Assembly (NCBI GenBank): GCA_947561395.2
Contig: OX387184.1
Span: 19,865,687-19,929,686 of the forward strand
Length of the DNA stretch: 64,000 nucleotides
Source of the DNA: Buxus sempervirens
Taxonomy: Eukaryota; Streptophyta; Magnoliopsida; Buxales; Buxaceae
Direction of reading: 5' to 3'
The position numbers and the translations under genes were made by a program. The notes beneath the pieces are model-generated. The model ran no database searches and was not told the origin of the DNA. It saw only the letters and a list, made by a program, of their open reading frames with translations. Every line of letters starts with the position of its first letter. Within the stretch, counting starts at the first letter, position 1. Positions 23,163 through 34,771 of the stretch are shown here, one piece after another.

Positions 23163-25337
23163 CTAAAGAGATCCAGCAGCGGTGCCAGGTTCGTCGGTTA
23201 TGACTGCAAATGTTAAAAAAAATTGAATTAGCATCATATTCAGAAATAATAATAATTCAACAAGCATGTAATAGATATTAGATATTAAGAAAACATTTAA
23301 ATTACTTGATTCAGCTTCCTCAAGCTCTGCTAGGTTTTCCTCGATCTCAATCGGGATAGGAGAAGCCCGTAACCAATCTTGTGCACAAATCAAGCACTCC
23401 ACAAGTTTAGGTGTCAATGAGCTACGAAACTGATCAAGTACACGGCCTCTTGTACTGAATGCTGACTCTGAAGCTACTGTCGATACAGGAATTGCTAGAA
23501 CATCACGTGCTATGTGAGAAAGCACCCGAAATTTGGAATTGTTCAACTTCCACCAACACAAAATATCAAAATTAGAGTCATCTTTTTCAACACTCTCCTC
23601 CAAATATCTATCCAATTCAGATTTGGACTGAATTGTCTCTTCTTCTTCCAAATGTTTCCAGAACTCATCTTGAATACTCTTAATTTGGATGCATGAATCA
23701 GGGGGAGGTTGCTCAACTTCCATTTCATTAACATTTTGGCTTACATTGCTTGAAGAAACATTTGATGTAGAATCAAGTACTTGATAATGCCTAAATAGAC
23801 GGTCCATTGCTTCCCTCACTTTTGTAGTAAATTCCACTGCCTTCTCAACTGGGTAAACTCTTGAATAACAAAACTTCACATACTTTAACTTATATCTGGG
23901 GTCCAAAACCACTGCAATCAATAGCATCATATTCACTTTATCAATGTTTCCCCAATACTTATCAAATTTTTCTCTCATCTTCTTTGCCATATCACACAAA
24001 CAAGGATCATCACTGTTGGACCATTGAATTAAAAGACTTTCAATTCCACAAACTTCATGAAAATAAACATTAGAAGTTACATACAATGATCCTGACAAAC
24101 GCTTTGTAGCCTCATAAAAATTTTTAAGAAATTTGCATAAAACCTTTGCCTTTTCCCAATCTAATTCACTTGGGGGCCCATTCTTCAACTCTGTCAAAAA
24201 ATGTACATCATCCTCTTCAAGACGCTCAAAAGCCTTTTGAAATTTTAATGCTGCTTCCAACATAAAGAATGTTGAATTCCATCTTGTTGGAACATCCAAA
24301 CACAAAAGACTGTTAGATGCAATTTTTTCATTTTCAACACACCTTTTAAATTGTTGTTGTCTTCTTGGTGAACTCCTTACATATCTCACAGCCCCACGAA
24401 TTCGAGATACAGAGGTTTTCACCTCATTTATCCCATCTTTTACAATCAAGTTCAATATGTGAGCACAACACCTTATATGAAAATATTCACCATCCAAAAT
24501 TAGACCATTCTTCTTAGAAAACCTTCTTTTAAAACTTCAAACAGCTACATCATTAGATGATGCATTGTCGACAGTAAGAGTGCATAATTTTTCTATGTCC
24601 CGCCCTATCAAACACAACTCAACAGCTTTCCCAATGTCTTCTCCACTGTGGCTTGCAACTATACAAAAGTTGATTATTCTTTTTTGTAGCTTCCAATCCT
24701 TGTCAATAAAGTGTGCCGTGAGACACATATATGAAAGATTTTGTATTGACGTCCACAAATCTGTGGTCAAGCACACTCTATGATTACCCTTTACTAAAGA
24801 ATCTTTCAACCTCCATTTTTCTGTCATGTATAACTCCAAACAATCTTTTGTGACAGTAGTACATGACATTAGATTAAATTTAGGTTGCATGACATTACAA
24901 AAATCACGGAAACCTTCACGCTCTACGAACCTAAAAGGCAATTCATCAACAATCACCATCCTCACAAGAGCTTTTCGACACAAATCTTGATCAAATTTCC
25001 AAGTGGTAATAACACTCTCTCCTTCTTGTCCTAATGATGCAAATTTCAAAAGCCTTTGACTTTTCTCTTTCACATTATACGGGTATTTTGGACACTTTTC
25101 TAGATGCTTACAGAGAGTGCTAGTTCCATTAACACTAGAGCATGCATAATCATTAAGACAATAATTACACTTTGCCCTTTCAGATTTCCCCCCATCTTCC
25201 TTTTTCAACTTGGTGAAATGTTCCCAAACTACGGACCGTCCCTTATAGGGTCTTTTTACATTTGTTTCTATCTTTGATGCTTCTGTAGTTGCTTCAATAC
25301 TATCATCATTAGCCATACTCTCACTCATGCTTGACAT
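23163..25337 (-). pseudogene. hAT transposase (BED zinc finger, RICESLEEPER-like) with one in-frame stop
   Basis: One frame of about 725 codons, broken only by a TGA at 24537-24539. Seen in order: a BED-type zinc finger near residues 25-80 (VWEHFTKLKK, then C-x2-C in AKCNYC and H-x4-C in LCKHLEKC); the hAT core with TTDLWTS, TVDNASSND and, beyond the stop, CCAHILNLIVKDG; and the C-terminal hAT dimerisation region (CWWKLNNSKFRVLSHIARDV, VSTVASESAFS). The family catalyses cut-and-paste transposition in the nucleus. ATG 25337 (MSSMSES) is chosen over 25379 because the added residues look like leader. After about codon 680 the frame runs into a likely intron with acceptor ATTTGCAG near 23199, so the true C-terminus may differ. 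Its position inside the TIRs fits its role. The element cannot make full transposase unless the stop is read through. Confidence 0.9.
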
Positions 25338-27355
25338 ATACGATCTAATCAAGTTAAAAATAAAATAAATATCAAACAAACAAACATTTCAAATGAAGAA
25401 AAAAATAATTTGAGCAAACAGTTCAGCAAATCTGAGTATGTGATATTTAAGCTCAAAGAAATGGGAAAGATTAGCCAAAAATGTGCAAGTGTATATAATT
25501 TTAATAATACAAATGTGCAAAATTATGATATTTCTGTATATGATACAACCTTTGCAATAAAACACCAATTTAACATATCCTTAATTCCTTATCATAAAGC
25601 AAAGAGGTTATAGGTCCCCAATTCTTGCATCTAGTACAAGAAATAAAGCTGAATAAACAACTCTTTGAAGACAAGAAGAAACTTAAAGGGCAAATCATGT
25701 TGCACAGCCACCCCCAAAAACATGTATGGAATTCTCAAGTTACCATGTAAAATCATGCTGCACAGCTAGTTATTTAGGGGGGAAACAAAGTCAAATTAAT
25801 AATAATACGAAGTCAATAAGCGCATAATAATAATGCAGAGATGCCAATGTTGTGACAATCTACATAATCAAGAATATATGCTTTTTAAGATGTAAAAGAT
25901 AAATCACCAGGTACTATTCACACCTGTGATCAGAGATGAGCTTTTCAGTTTTTGATGTGGAGGTGGCAAGAGATTCTGACAAAACCTTCAATTTTTTGAC
26001 CTGCATGTCAATCAAACAGAACATATCAATGAAAAAATTTAATGAAACCTGGTGAGATTCACACACACTCACATAAACACGTATTTCAATTAAACAGGAC
26101 AAATCAATAACAATTATTTGGCTTTCAAAGCTGGGCGCTTAGGTAACATTTCTGTTTAAGTTAGCATCAATACAATTAGCAATTGACTTCCTTGTCTGGT
26201 TAAGGGAAAAAACATATAGCATGTGGATGTATATAAAGAGAGGGGTCTAGCCCTTCATGATGGGTTGTCACCTTTGAATTGAATATTATATTGAAAAGAG
26301 ACAAAATGTAAAAATTCCGGTCATAAAATATGGATGTGCAGCTTCAGGACAAAGTGCAAAAGTGTTCTTACAGTTTATTCTCTGCTGTTGATGCTGCTTC
26401 TATTAAAAACAAATAACGACTAACAAGAACTGTCATGTGTCTTCTGGCTTTACTCACAACAATCTTGCTACTGTTTTAAATTTTTTCTGTTTTCTTTCTA
26501 CAACTAATGCAAATTCTTACAAGCTTTATCAAACTGTTGATTTATTGCAGATACAACAAGCTTTCTTTTGATATTAACCATGCACTAAAATTTGGTATCA
26601 AAGAGATGAAAAGATAGAGAAGAAAAACAATAAGTAACACTTACATGAAGGACAAAACCACCCCCAAAATAAAATTATGGTGAGTGACACTTTCGGTCAA
26701 AGTGCTGTTGCCTAAAGACTCGTAAGACTTCCAAGTTTTTTGAAAGAATATCCTCTCTTTTATTTTATTTTTTCTTTTTCTTTTTAAATTTGTTCTCGGG
26801 CAACGAAGCAAATCAGAAACCCTATTCAAGACAAAATCTTCCATGGGTGGGTGGTGAAGATTAGGAACCTATATAAAGGTGGACCCCAATAGCTAGCAAG
26901 AAGATGCACATGAATGAGAAGTAGAAAATGGCGTGAATCAGAATGGACACACTACTAGTCTGGAAATTTCTGAACTCAATAAATCGGTTATGACTTGGAA
27001 CCTGAAACAGCAATCCCGACGTGAACAAAATGAAGAGCACCACCGACACGAATACTAGACCCTAGTCCGACATTCTTTCTTTTCTCTCTCCTCTCTCTAC
27101 TCTCTCTGTATCTCTTTCCAAGAGAGGATACAGGTCAGATAAACAAGTGATTAGGTCGATTACAAGCACTTAGTAGAAACAAGGAAAAGAAGCAGCGAGA
27201 TGAGTGAAACTGAAGTCTATCTTCGAGAAGATCGGAAGCCGTTTAATCAACACCAAATAAATTGGAGAAAACGCAGAAATTAGGAGAAAGATACAAGAAG
27301 AAATGGATTTGAGGAGAGGAGAACAAGAAGGAAGCAAAGGGAAAATAGGAATTAC

Positions 27356-27480
27356 CTGAAGCGAATGTACACTTGAACGAGGAGTCGACGGTCGGCGGCC
27401 AACAATGAATCCAGGGCTGCAACTCGACAAAGGCAAATGGGGTTTAGGGTTTGAAATGTTGTTGATGAACAAATGGTATG
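27356..27480 (-). other. probable untranslated first exon of hAT transposase gene
   Basis: Lies just downstream of the TATA-like box and ends in a good splice donor, TTCAG|GTAAT (boundary 27356/27355 on the minus strand). The 100-codon frame starting at 27472 has no recognisable domain. A leader intron reaching to about 25.4 kb would connect it to the transposase frame. This is inference from signals only. Confidence 0.4.
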
Positions 27481-27487
27481 AATCGTA

Positions 27488-27497
27488 TTATATATAA
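27488..27497 (-). promoter_or_regulatory. TATA-like box of hAT transposase gene
   Basis: TTATATATAA, just inside the right subterminal repeats and upstream of the probable first exon. Confidence 0.5.
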
Positions 27498-29789
27498 GAG
27501 GGGGGTGAGGTTGTAATTTGTTTAAACTTTAAAGGTTAACTTATATAAGTTTTAATATTATATATAATAAATCGGTTCGGTTCGGTCTAGCTAATTACCT
27601 TAATTCGGTTCGGTTCGGTTTAACCGAACCGATTTAATTCGGGTTAGGTTTTTTAGGACCAAAACCGAACCGAACTGTAAAAAAAACCGAACCGAACCGA
27701 ACCAAACCGAATTCGATTTGGTTCGGGTCGGTTTCGGTTTTACCCGGCCCGAGTTGCAGCCCTACCTACATTTACTTCTTGAACTCTAGTACGGATTATC
27801 CAACCTCCTTGGTAGGTAAGTTCTATGTTGTCTCTCTTTAAAGATAAACATCATGGACGGTAAGAGATAAACATCATGAACACTTAAGTAATGGAAAAAG
27901 CCTATGGATTAGGATTGGAGGATAAATCTTTTATCAACTTTTAGCTTCCACCTTGTGAGACATGGAAATGTCATCTCAACTGACCTCCGATATCGTCACG
28001 CGGGGATCGATAAATGTAAAGAGTCGCCACCATCCATCTTAAGGTGTGAATGGGCACCAAAGGGTTCATAAAAGCCAAATAGAGCTAAAGTAGCTCTAAG
28101 ATAAGGAAAAATCCAGAGATTAGGTAAGGGGAATTATTTATGAGCAGGGGAAGGTATTAGGCACCCCCACTCATCTGTCTAAGACGGTTGCCACATGCTT
28201 GTTCATGCTAAGGATTGTTTGCTAATCAAAAATGACAAGGGTTGCTTAAAAGTAAGCCAAATGTAAATGATTATTTCACATGAGTAGTCCAATAAATATG
28301 AACTCTCTCCATGGATATATCACCTCTTAGAACTTTATGAGTGAATAAAAATCAAGGTGAAAATTGAAACAAAACCAATTCAAGGTAAATCTGGAAAAAT
28401 CAGATTATGAGAACTTGAAAGCTTCGATTAACCATAACTCACTCAATTTAAATCCAAATCCAATGAAACCAAAGCCATTTGAAAACTGGTATATAGTAGA
28501 GTATACAGTAAAAAATTCAGCTCAATCCGACTTAAAATGAGAGAGAAATCTACATCTGAAATCTGCTGTTTATAACTTAGAAAAAGCGATGAGTAGGCAT
28601 TTTCAAAGTCCTATTCGTGGAGTTTGGCTCAATAAAAATCCATGAAAATTGGTATGGAGGAAGTATGTGGTGCCATCTTTCCAAAGAAATAAGCCTCACC
28701 CCAAACTCTATCCGGATGTGGCTTATGTGCTCTCTTGAACAAGCCTAGAAGACCACAGATTAGCTCTGGACTGTGCCAGCGAGCAGCTCTGAGTCAATCT
28801 AGCACACAAGCCTCAAATCAAATCGAAATCTGCTGAAACCAGTTGGAAATGAAAATAGACTTCTTAAGGAAAACTCAGAAACTGGAATCACTCAAAACAG
28901 ATTAAAATTGAGCAAATGGTACACCATCAAAGCAGCAAGTTCAGCAATCTGGGCTGAACTGACTTACAGACTTTGAACAGATGGTGTCAAATATTGGCTT
29001 AATAAAAACAAACGAAATTTCCCAGATATAAACTAGACATGCTCATCTATCACATGTCTTTGGAATCACTCAAAAATTCATCCGGAGGATGAAGTTATAA
29101 GCATTCTAAGACAGGCCACAGATGCTGCCCTGTTTTGAAGATTTTGGAGAAGAAAGCCAAACTAGTGCATGTGTGCAAGTGAATTCAACCAAAATAATCT
29201 TGAAATCATGAAAAACAACTCATGAAGTTCTAAAAGTTCATTCTAAGGCCTGGGATATCAAAGTTTCCATATTGAACATGGAAAGTCCAAGATCTAGCCT
29301 ATTTGAAGAAAATAGTGAAAAGTGTGTGAAGAGGTGTGGAAAATCTCATTTCTAGGAGAAGGTTGGAATCCATTGCTATTGAGAACATGGATTTGTGCAT
29401 CTTCTCCATAGATAAATAGAAAAACAGATCAGAGAAGCAACCATAGGTTCAAAATAACCAATAAACATGCTCTTCATCATATGTAGGTTCTAAGCCTAAA
29501 GGGTCCATTCCACCTTCCTTTTCCCAAGGCTCTCTCTTCACGTTTTACGGCTAGAGAGGATTCCCAGGTACTTTGGAAGAGGTTTGGGGCTTGCAAACAA
29601 TCACACACTGGCTTTACACTACAGAAAGGTAGAAGTGGAGAGTTGAATGTAAAGAGGAAACAAGAAAATCAAATGGAGCTTTACCTTTGGTAGCTTGAAC
29701 ACTTGAGGCAGCAATCCAGCAGAGTTTTCCCTCTTCTTCCAGAGCTTCCAAGCTTCAAATTATCAACCATTTGCAAGAGGAGGACCCCT

Positions 29790-29799
29790 CTATTTATAG
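29790..29799 (-). promoter_or_regulatory. TATA box of Tat-like LTR copy c
   Basis: CTATAAATAG on the minus strand, in the same context as copy b (CTCTATTTATAGG on plus). Confidence 0.65.
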
Positions 29800-29997
29800 G
29801 CAAATCCAAGGGTAGAAGAGTCCCAAGGGTAGGCCAAAAAAGCCTTCTAGATTATTCCAATTCTCCTTAAAGGCTTGAATTGGAGTAATTTAGCAAGTTT
29901 CGGAGGGTCAAATAGGGAGTTCAAGTCCTTAAGAGAAAGGTAATATGCGTAAATAAGGCTCAGAAATCGAGCCATTTCGCAAATCCCCGAAATAGTC

Positions 29998-30266
29998 AAA
30001 ACCTTATACTCAGTGCGGTTTCAACAGAACCGTCACTCTAATACGGTTTCCATGCAAATTCAACCAAACCGCACATACAGGGCGGTTCAATTCAGTTACG
30101 CTCGTCATGATTGCTGTCGACGTATCTCAACGGCCGAAGCTTCCGGAAGCCACGTGGCAACTCACGTAACAAGCATGAATATCAACCGTGCTGTGTGTGC
30201 GGTTGCAACCGTACATACAGGGCGGTTCAGACCAAATTAACCAAAACCGCACATGCAGTACGGTTA
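29998..30266 (-). repeat. U3 array of GCGGTT-type palindromes
   Basis: Six units matching those in copy b, for example AACCGCACATACAGGGCGGTT and AACCGCACATGCAGTACGGTT, at the same spacing. Confidence 0.85.
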
Positions 30267-30308
30267 GCACCTTTTTGGTTGGTTTTGAGCCTTAGCTGCA
30301 CAGGCTAG

Positions 30309-30374
30309 GCTTATTTACATGTAATATTGTTTAAGTAAATGTCCATTTACTTAAGATATTACATGTAAATAAGC
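30309..30374. repeat. 66-bp near-perfect hairpin
   Basis: Left arm GCTTATTTACATGTAATATT and right arm ATATTACATGTAAATAAGC continue through TTTAAGTAAATG / CATTTACTTAA. The arms are about 31-33 nt with a 2-nt loop. A C-run of 12 follows shortly after. Confidence 0.9.
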
Positions 30375-30879
30375 AAACACCCCCCCCCCCCATTTGAATC
30401 CATTAAAAATATTTCCATACCCAAATTCCAAGTGAATAAAAAGTCAACTTTCCAATTCCAAGCTAAATTCCGGTTTTTCAGGTCCGGTAAAAAGATTCAA
30501 CATGTTAATACCAAGGTATTCGTCAAGATTAAAAATCTCAAAAAAAATTCATTTATGCAATAACATTGCTAAAAACCTAATTACCGGGAAAAATTATCTT
30601 CAAATCTTGCTTTAAAAAATATTTCATTTTCTGGGGTCAAAAGTCAACAAAATTCAACCCAAAAAAGTTTGACTTTGCATAAAAGATTGAATTCGGGCCT
30701 TTTCCTTTGCGGCTTTGGATTCAAATGGGTTAAGGATCTCAAACCCAATGCTAAGAATTGAAAAATATAATAAAATATTTCTCTCCTTCAAGATTTATCA
30801 AAAATCGTGCAATTTTTGGGTGTCTACACACCTCTGATCCCAATCATATGTATTTGTCGTTAATTAATTATTCATGAAA

Positions 30880-31536
30880 GGTCAAATTGGTTTTTAGTGG
30901 TGGTTTTTAAAAATAATTTAGATTCAGTCATCAATCTTTCGTTATTAGAAATTAGAGATACTTTTGTAAAATAATTGACAACAAGTGTTATTTTTACCGT
31001 TGACAAAGACTTTATTCCAAAAATACCCTTAACAGACTAACAAACCTCTTTAAATACTTGTAAGTTATAACCTTTACTACATGGGCCTTGCGGGTAGGTT
31101 CATGTTTGAACCCAAGATGTCTAGGTGGATTAATGTTAAGTATATATTTTAACCCACTAGGGTTGTCTGGTTGGTAAGGGGAGAACCAAGGGTTATATGA
31201 ACTGTATAAACCCATACGTCTTAGGTTCAAACCTCCTTCTGGTGTTCTCTAACTTAAACGATACTTGGGCCTTGCGGGTTGGTTCATTTATTTAGGGATA
31301 CTCTTTCTCTAGAGTGGGTCTAATTAAGGCGCTGCCAAGGGTTGGCTCCCGCCTTACAAAAAAAATTTATAATTATTATTATTATTGAAGATATATAACG
31401 GGATTGATCTCATGAATAGTAAAATGACAATTGTTATGAATTATTTGAAAAAGGTATCGTTAATTGTCAATTACAAAGAATTGGATGACTAAATCTGAAT
31501 TATGTTTAAAAAGTACCACTAAAAACCAATTTTCCC
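30880..31536. mobile_element. MULE-type element with long inverted repeats, carrying a SINE-like insert
   Basis: The two ends are inverted over roughly 150 bp: ATTGGTTTTTAGTGG on the left and CCACTAAAAACCAAT on the right, with continuing similarity inward. Flanks TTCATGAAA (30871-30879) and TTCATTGAAA (31537-31546) look like a 9-bp TSD with one inserted base, as for Mutator-like elements. No transposase; the middle holds the SINE-like sequence. Confidence 0.75.
31151..31361 (+). mobile_element. tRNA-derived SINE-like sequence
   Basis: An A-box-like TTGTCTGGTTGGTAAGG (about 31163) is followed about 60 bp later by a B-box-like AGGTTCAAACC (about 31222), then a body with GGGCCTTGCGGGTTGGTTC and an A-rich end (about 31357). 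GGGCCTTGCGGGTAGGTTC also occurs just upstream (31082), so the exact start and TSD are unclear. Confidence 0.5.
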
Positions 31537-31546
31537 TTCATTGAAA

Positions 31547-32251
31547 CAACTATTTAAACAAGTGCTGTGTAGACAATTGAGCTAAAACCTAAGTGGAACT
31601 CTAGTACAAAACCTTCTAGACTAGACCGTCTGTCCAAGTATACGGAATACTTGAGTGTGCCATTGAAAAATAGTGAAAGATAATATTTGAGGAAGGATGC
31701 TTAATTCTATATGCAGTGAAATTAACTCTACGAAATTAAAGAAAACTTCTAATTATTGAATGGAAAAGTTAAAAGTAAAACCAAATGTCAACTCATGCAT
31801 TGCATATAGATCCATGTAAAGAAGATTGATAAATGATAATTACAATAATGGCTTTTGTTAAGGGATTTAAAGTGCACAAGCGATGCATCTAAAAAGAAAG
31901 AAAAATTGGTTAGCACCCCTATCAATGTGTCTTTGCACCACATGATTGATTTATGAAGCATATCCATAAAAAATAATTTACAGAAATAATTTCCTGCTGG
32001 AAGAACTTCACTCCTTTAGTAACTAATTTCCCTTCTTTTTTTTCTTTCTTCCCTTGTGAGGTGGCAGATCAAACGCCTTTGGTTTTAAAAGAAACGATAA
32101 GGTCATGTATTTATTGGCTTTAAAGAGCACCAACTTATTTATTATTATTATTTTCTTAGCAAAAAGGAAACAAAAGGTTAAAATAGAACCAATCTACAAT
32201 TATACGAGTATGGTCCCTGCTACGTGGTTCGACATTCTCTCAACTTTTCTC
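31547..32251. other. intergenic, nothing recognised
   Basis: AT-rich; no supported coding sequence or repeat ends. Confidence 0.5.
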
Positions 32252-32418
32252 CTAGTAGTTAGGGGTGCAACTCGGTCTGGTTAAAACCGAACCCAAATCG
32301 ACTTCGATTCGGTTTTGTAAACACCCCAAATTGCACTACAGAATGAAAAAGTAATAAAAACATGTAATTAGAGCTTAAAACAGGTCAAAAATGCATAAAA
32401 ATTGACTAAGCAGGCTTT

Positions 32419-32439
32419 GCCCGTATTTCATTCACGGGC
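32419..32439 (+). repeat. single U3 palindrome in copy d
   Basis: GCCCGTATTTC...CACGGGC, one inverted repeat of about 21 bp, in the U3 position where the other copies have arrays. Confidence 0.6.
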
Positions 32440-32667
32440 CGGTCGCGCCCGAGATCGCTCTACGGTCACTAAAGACTCGTGCGAGTTTTATTCTTCTCTC
32501 GATTTCCGAGCTTTATCTTTAGTCCAATATATCTTTAAATGAGCGAATTACGTCTTTTATTCGCTGAAGCCACCTTGGTTGACTATGGATGGGCATTATC
32601 TCTATCTTTCACTCTATCTTAAGGATCAGGATATATCCTTCTAGACCAACCTTGCCCCTGTGCTTGC

Positions 32668-32677
32668 CTATAAATAG
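32668..32677 (+). promoter_or_regulatory. TATA box of Tat-like LTR copy d
   Basis: CTATAAATAG, 353 bases into the LTR. Confidence 0.65.
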
Positions 32678-34771
32678 AGGTGAGATTCTCAAGCTAAGGG
32701 CCACAAAAATTTGAAGTCTAAGAAACTCCAAGAGAAGAGAGGAATCCCTGCTGCCTTGTTTGCTCAATCCAGGTAAGTCGCTTTTCCCTTTTATTTTATG
32801 TCTTCAATTCTAGAAGTAATAAGATCATCTCTATTGCTGTAGAATAAGGTCATCTTTTGTATCTAGTATTCCTAAACTTGCCTCCAAGTACCTCAAAAGT
32901 CTCTCTAGCTGTAAAACGTAAAGAGAGAGCTAGGGGAAAAGAGAACAGGTGGATCCCTAGAATAGAACCCCATATCTGTTTTTCTCCTTTTTTTTATAGA
33001 ATAAAGCCTTTGATTGTGTTTGTGTAACCAAACCTATCTCCAAGTACCTTAAGAATCATCTCTAGCCGTAAAACGTAAAGAGAGAGCTAGGGGAAAAGAG
33101 AACAGGTGGATCCGTAGGGTAGACCCCCATGTGCTCTAATCTGTGAGATGTGGCTGCTTTAAATATCTTGATCATGTTTTAATGCTTTTTATGATGAATA
33201 TGAATGAATAACATGAATCCATGATGTTTATAGCATGAGTTCCCTGCCTTTTTCTAAAATTTGGATTTTCCACACTTTTGCACCTACAGCACTGTTTTCG
33301 TGATTTTTGTGGTTTTAGGCTAAGATCTTGGATTTATCATGATCAATATGGTAAATCTGAATCCAAAAGCCTGAAAATAAATTCTAGGGTTTCATGATGT
33401 TTTTAAATCGTTTTTCATGTTTGAGAGAAAACCCTACGGTCTAAATTCTCTCATTTTGGTGTTCTTCATCAACGTGGGTATTTTTGGTTTTGATTTTCAG
33501 ATTTAATGTGATATTTGGGCTCTACCTATGTCCTAGACTATTCAAGTTCAATTTTGAAATATTTTATAAAAATCATATTTTTCTAGAATTTGACTTGAAG
33601 CCAGATTTTTGGATTTTCACTTTAAATTGATTTTATCTCAATTTTATTTTGATCATGAAACCCTAGGAATTGTATGATCATATTTGAAAGTTCTGGATCA
33701 ATCAGACTATTCATATGAAAAAACCATATATTTTTGTCTTCTTTTTGTGATTTTCCTGATTTTTATAGCAAGCTTTTTTCTTTAATTTAACATGAACAAT
33801 ACCTGGCAACCACCTTGTGTGGATGAATAGGGGTGCCTAACACCTTCCCCTGTTCATAACCTAATCCCCTTACCCATCTCTGGTTGTTTTTTTTAGGAGG
33901 GTTATTTTTACCCTAAAATTGCCTTTTGTGTTTATTTAATATTTTGGTGTCCATTCACACCTAAATTGAATGGTGGCGACTCTTTGTTTTATTTAATCCC
34001 GTGTGATGATAGAGGAAGTCAAAAGGAAGATTGATTTTTTCCCATGTCTCACAGGTTTGGTTCGGTTTTTATAGTGGTTCAATTCGGTTCGATTTTGGTC
34101 CAAAAATCCCTAAACTAGACTAGTTCAACTCAATTTTGGGTTGGATGTTCGGTTGAACAGAACTGAACCGAATTCATATATTTGCCTAAACTAAACCAAA
34201 CCGAATTTATATATATTATAACATATAATCTATATTATATATTTGTATATAATATAATATATGTTATACTTTGAAAATTTAATTTTAACTTTAAGGATAT
34301 TACAAAAAATACCCTTGTTTGAATACAAAAATGTATCGGTCTAACCCAAACCATATTTATCTCATGTAATTCGGTTTGGTTTTCAATTCAGGTCGGTTCG
34401 GTTATGTTTCACTACAAATATTTTCGGTTTGGTCTTGGGTTGACCTCAACCAGAATCGAATCGACCCTAGTTGCACCCCTACTAGTAGTTGCCACTTATA
34501 AAAGGGGATAAAAGAGTATGCAACATTGGCTCCTGCTGTTGGTGTGGGGGATGCTTTGAAATGGAGCATCCCACTGCTAGTATTTTTCAATTCTTATAAA
34601 AGATTTATATGGGGTGCACATAGGCAAAACTATCCTTCACATAGAAGCATCCCCATTACAACAACACGAACCAATAAAGCCCAAAATTGAGGGTTTGACA
34701 TCTACAATTTCTTATTGCACTAGTTGATGCTACCATTGGAGAATCTCACGGTAAGTATTTATTTTTTTCAA

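Larger units (their letters stand above)
21096..27764 (-). mobile_element. hAT transposon, 6.7 kb, near-autonomous
   Basis: Terminal inverted repeats TAGGGGTGCAACTCGG (left) and TAGGGCTGCAACTCGG (right, other strand) are flanked by a perfect 8-bp TSD CCTACATT (21088-21095 and 27765-27772). Both ends carry dense subterminal copies of CGGTTCGGTT in both orientations (about 21105-21305 and 27565-27745), as expected for transposase binding sites. A transposase gene runs on the minus strand in the middle. A promoter and likely untranslated first exon sit at the right end. Confidence 0.95.
27954..30828 (-). mobile_element. Tat-like solo LTR, copy c, 2.9 kb
   Basis: Ends TGTGAGACATGG and GGGTGTCTACA, with a perfect TSD CACCT (27949-27953 and 30829-30833). 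It is close to copy b through most of its length, including the leader motif (about 29536-29552), TATA box (29790-29799) and GCGGTT palindrome array. It has about 500 extra bases at its U3 end (30300-30828), shared with copy e and not with b. Confidence 0.92.
32316..34053 (+). mobile_element. Tat-like solo LTR, copy d, 1.7 kb
   Basis: Ends TGTAAACACCCC and CCATGTCTCACA, with a perfect TSD GGTTT (32311-32315 and 34054-34058). It is the shortest copy, with a single U3 palindrome. The TATA box at 32668-32677 is followed by a possible splice donor ATCCAG|GTAAGT near 32772. A block of about 100 bp with the leader motif is duplicated (about 32870-32968 and 33027-33131). Confidence 0.92.
32260..34481. 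mobile_element. hAT MITE (about 480 bp) carrying a nested Tat-like LTR
   Basis: Ends TAGGGGTGCAACTCGGT and ACTAGGGTCG...: the right end reads TAGGGGTGCAACTAGGG on the other strand. The TSD CTAGTAGT is perfect (32252-32259 and 34482-34489). The ends match the 6.7-kb hAT element and share its CGGTTCGGTT subterminal motifs (34376-34440). Removing the nested LTR leaves about 480 non-coding bp. Confidence 0.93.

Noticed and set aside
31151..31361. Functional tRNA gene
   Set aside because: Boxes A and B are only approximate, and no cloverleaf with acceptor stem can be drawn; a SINE fits better.
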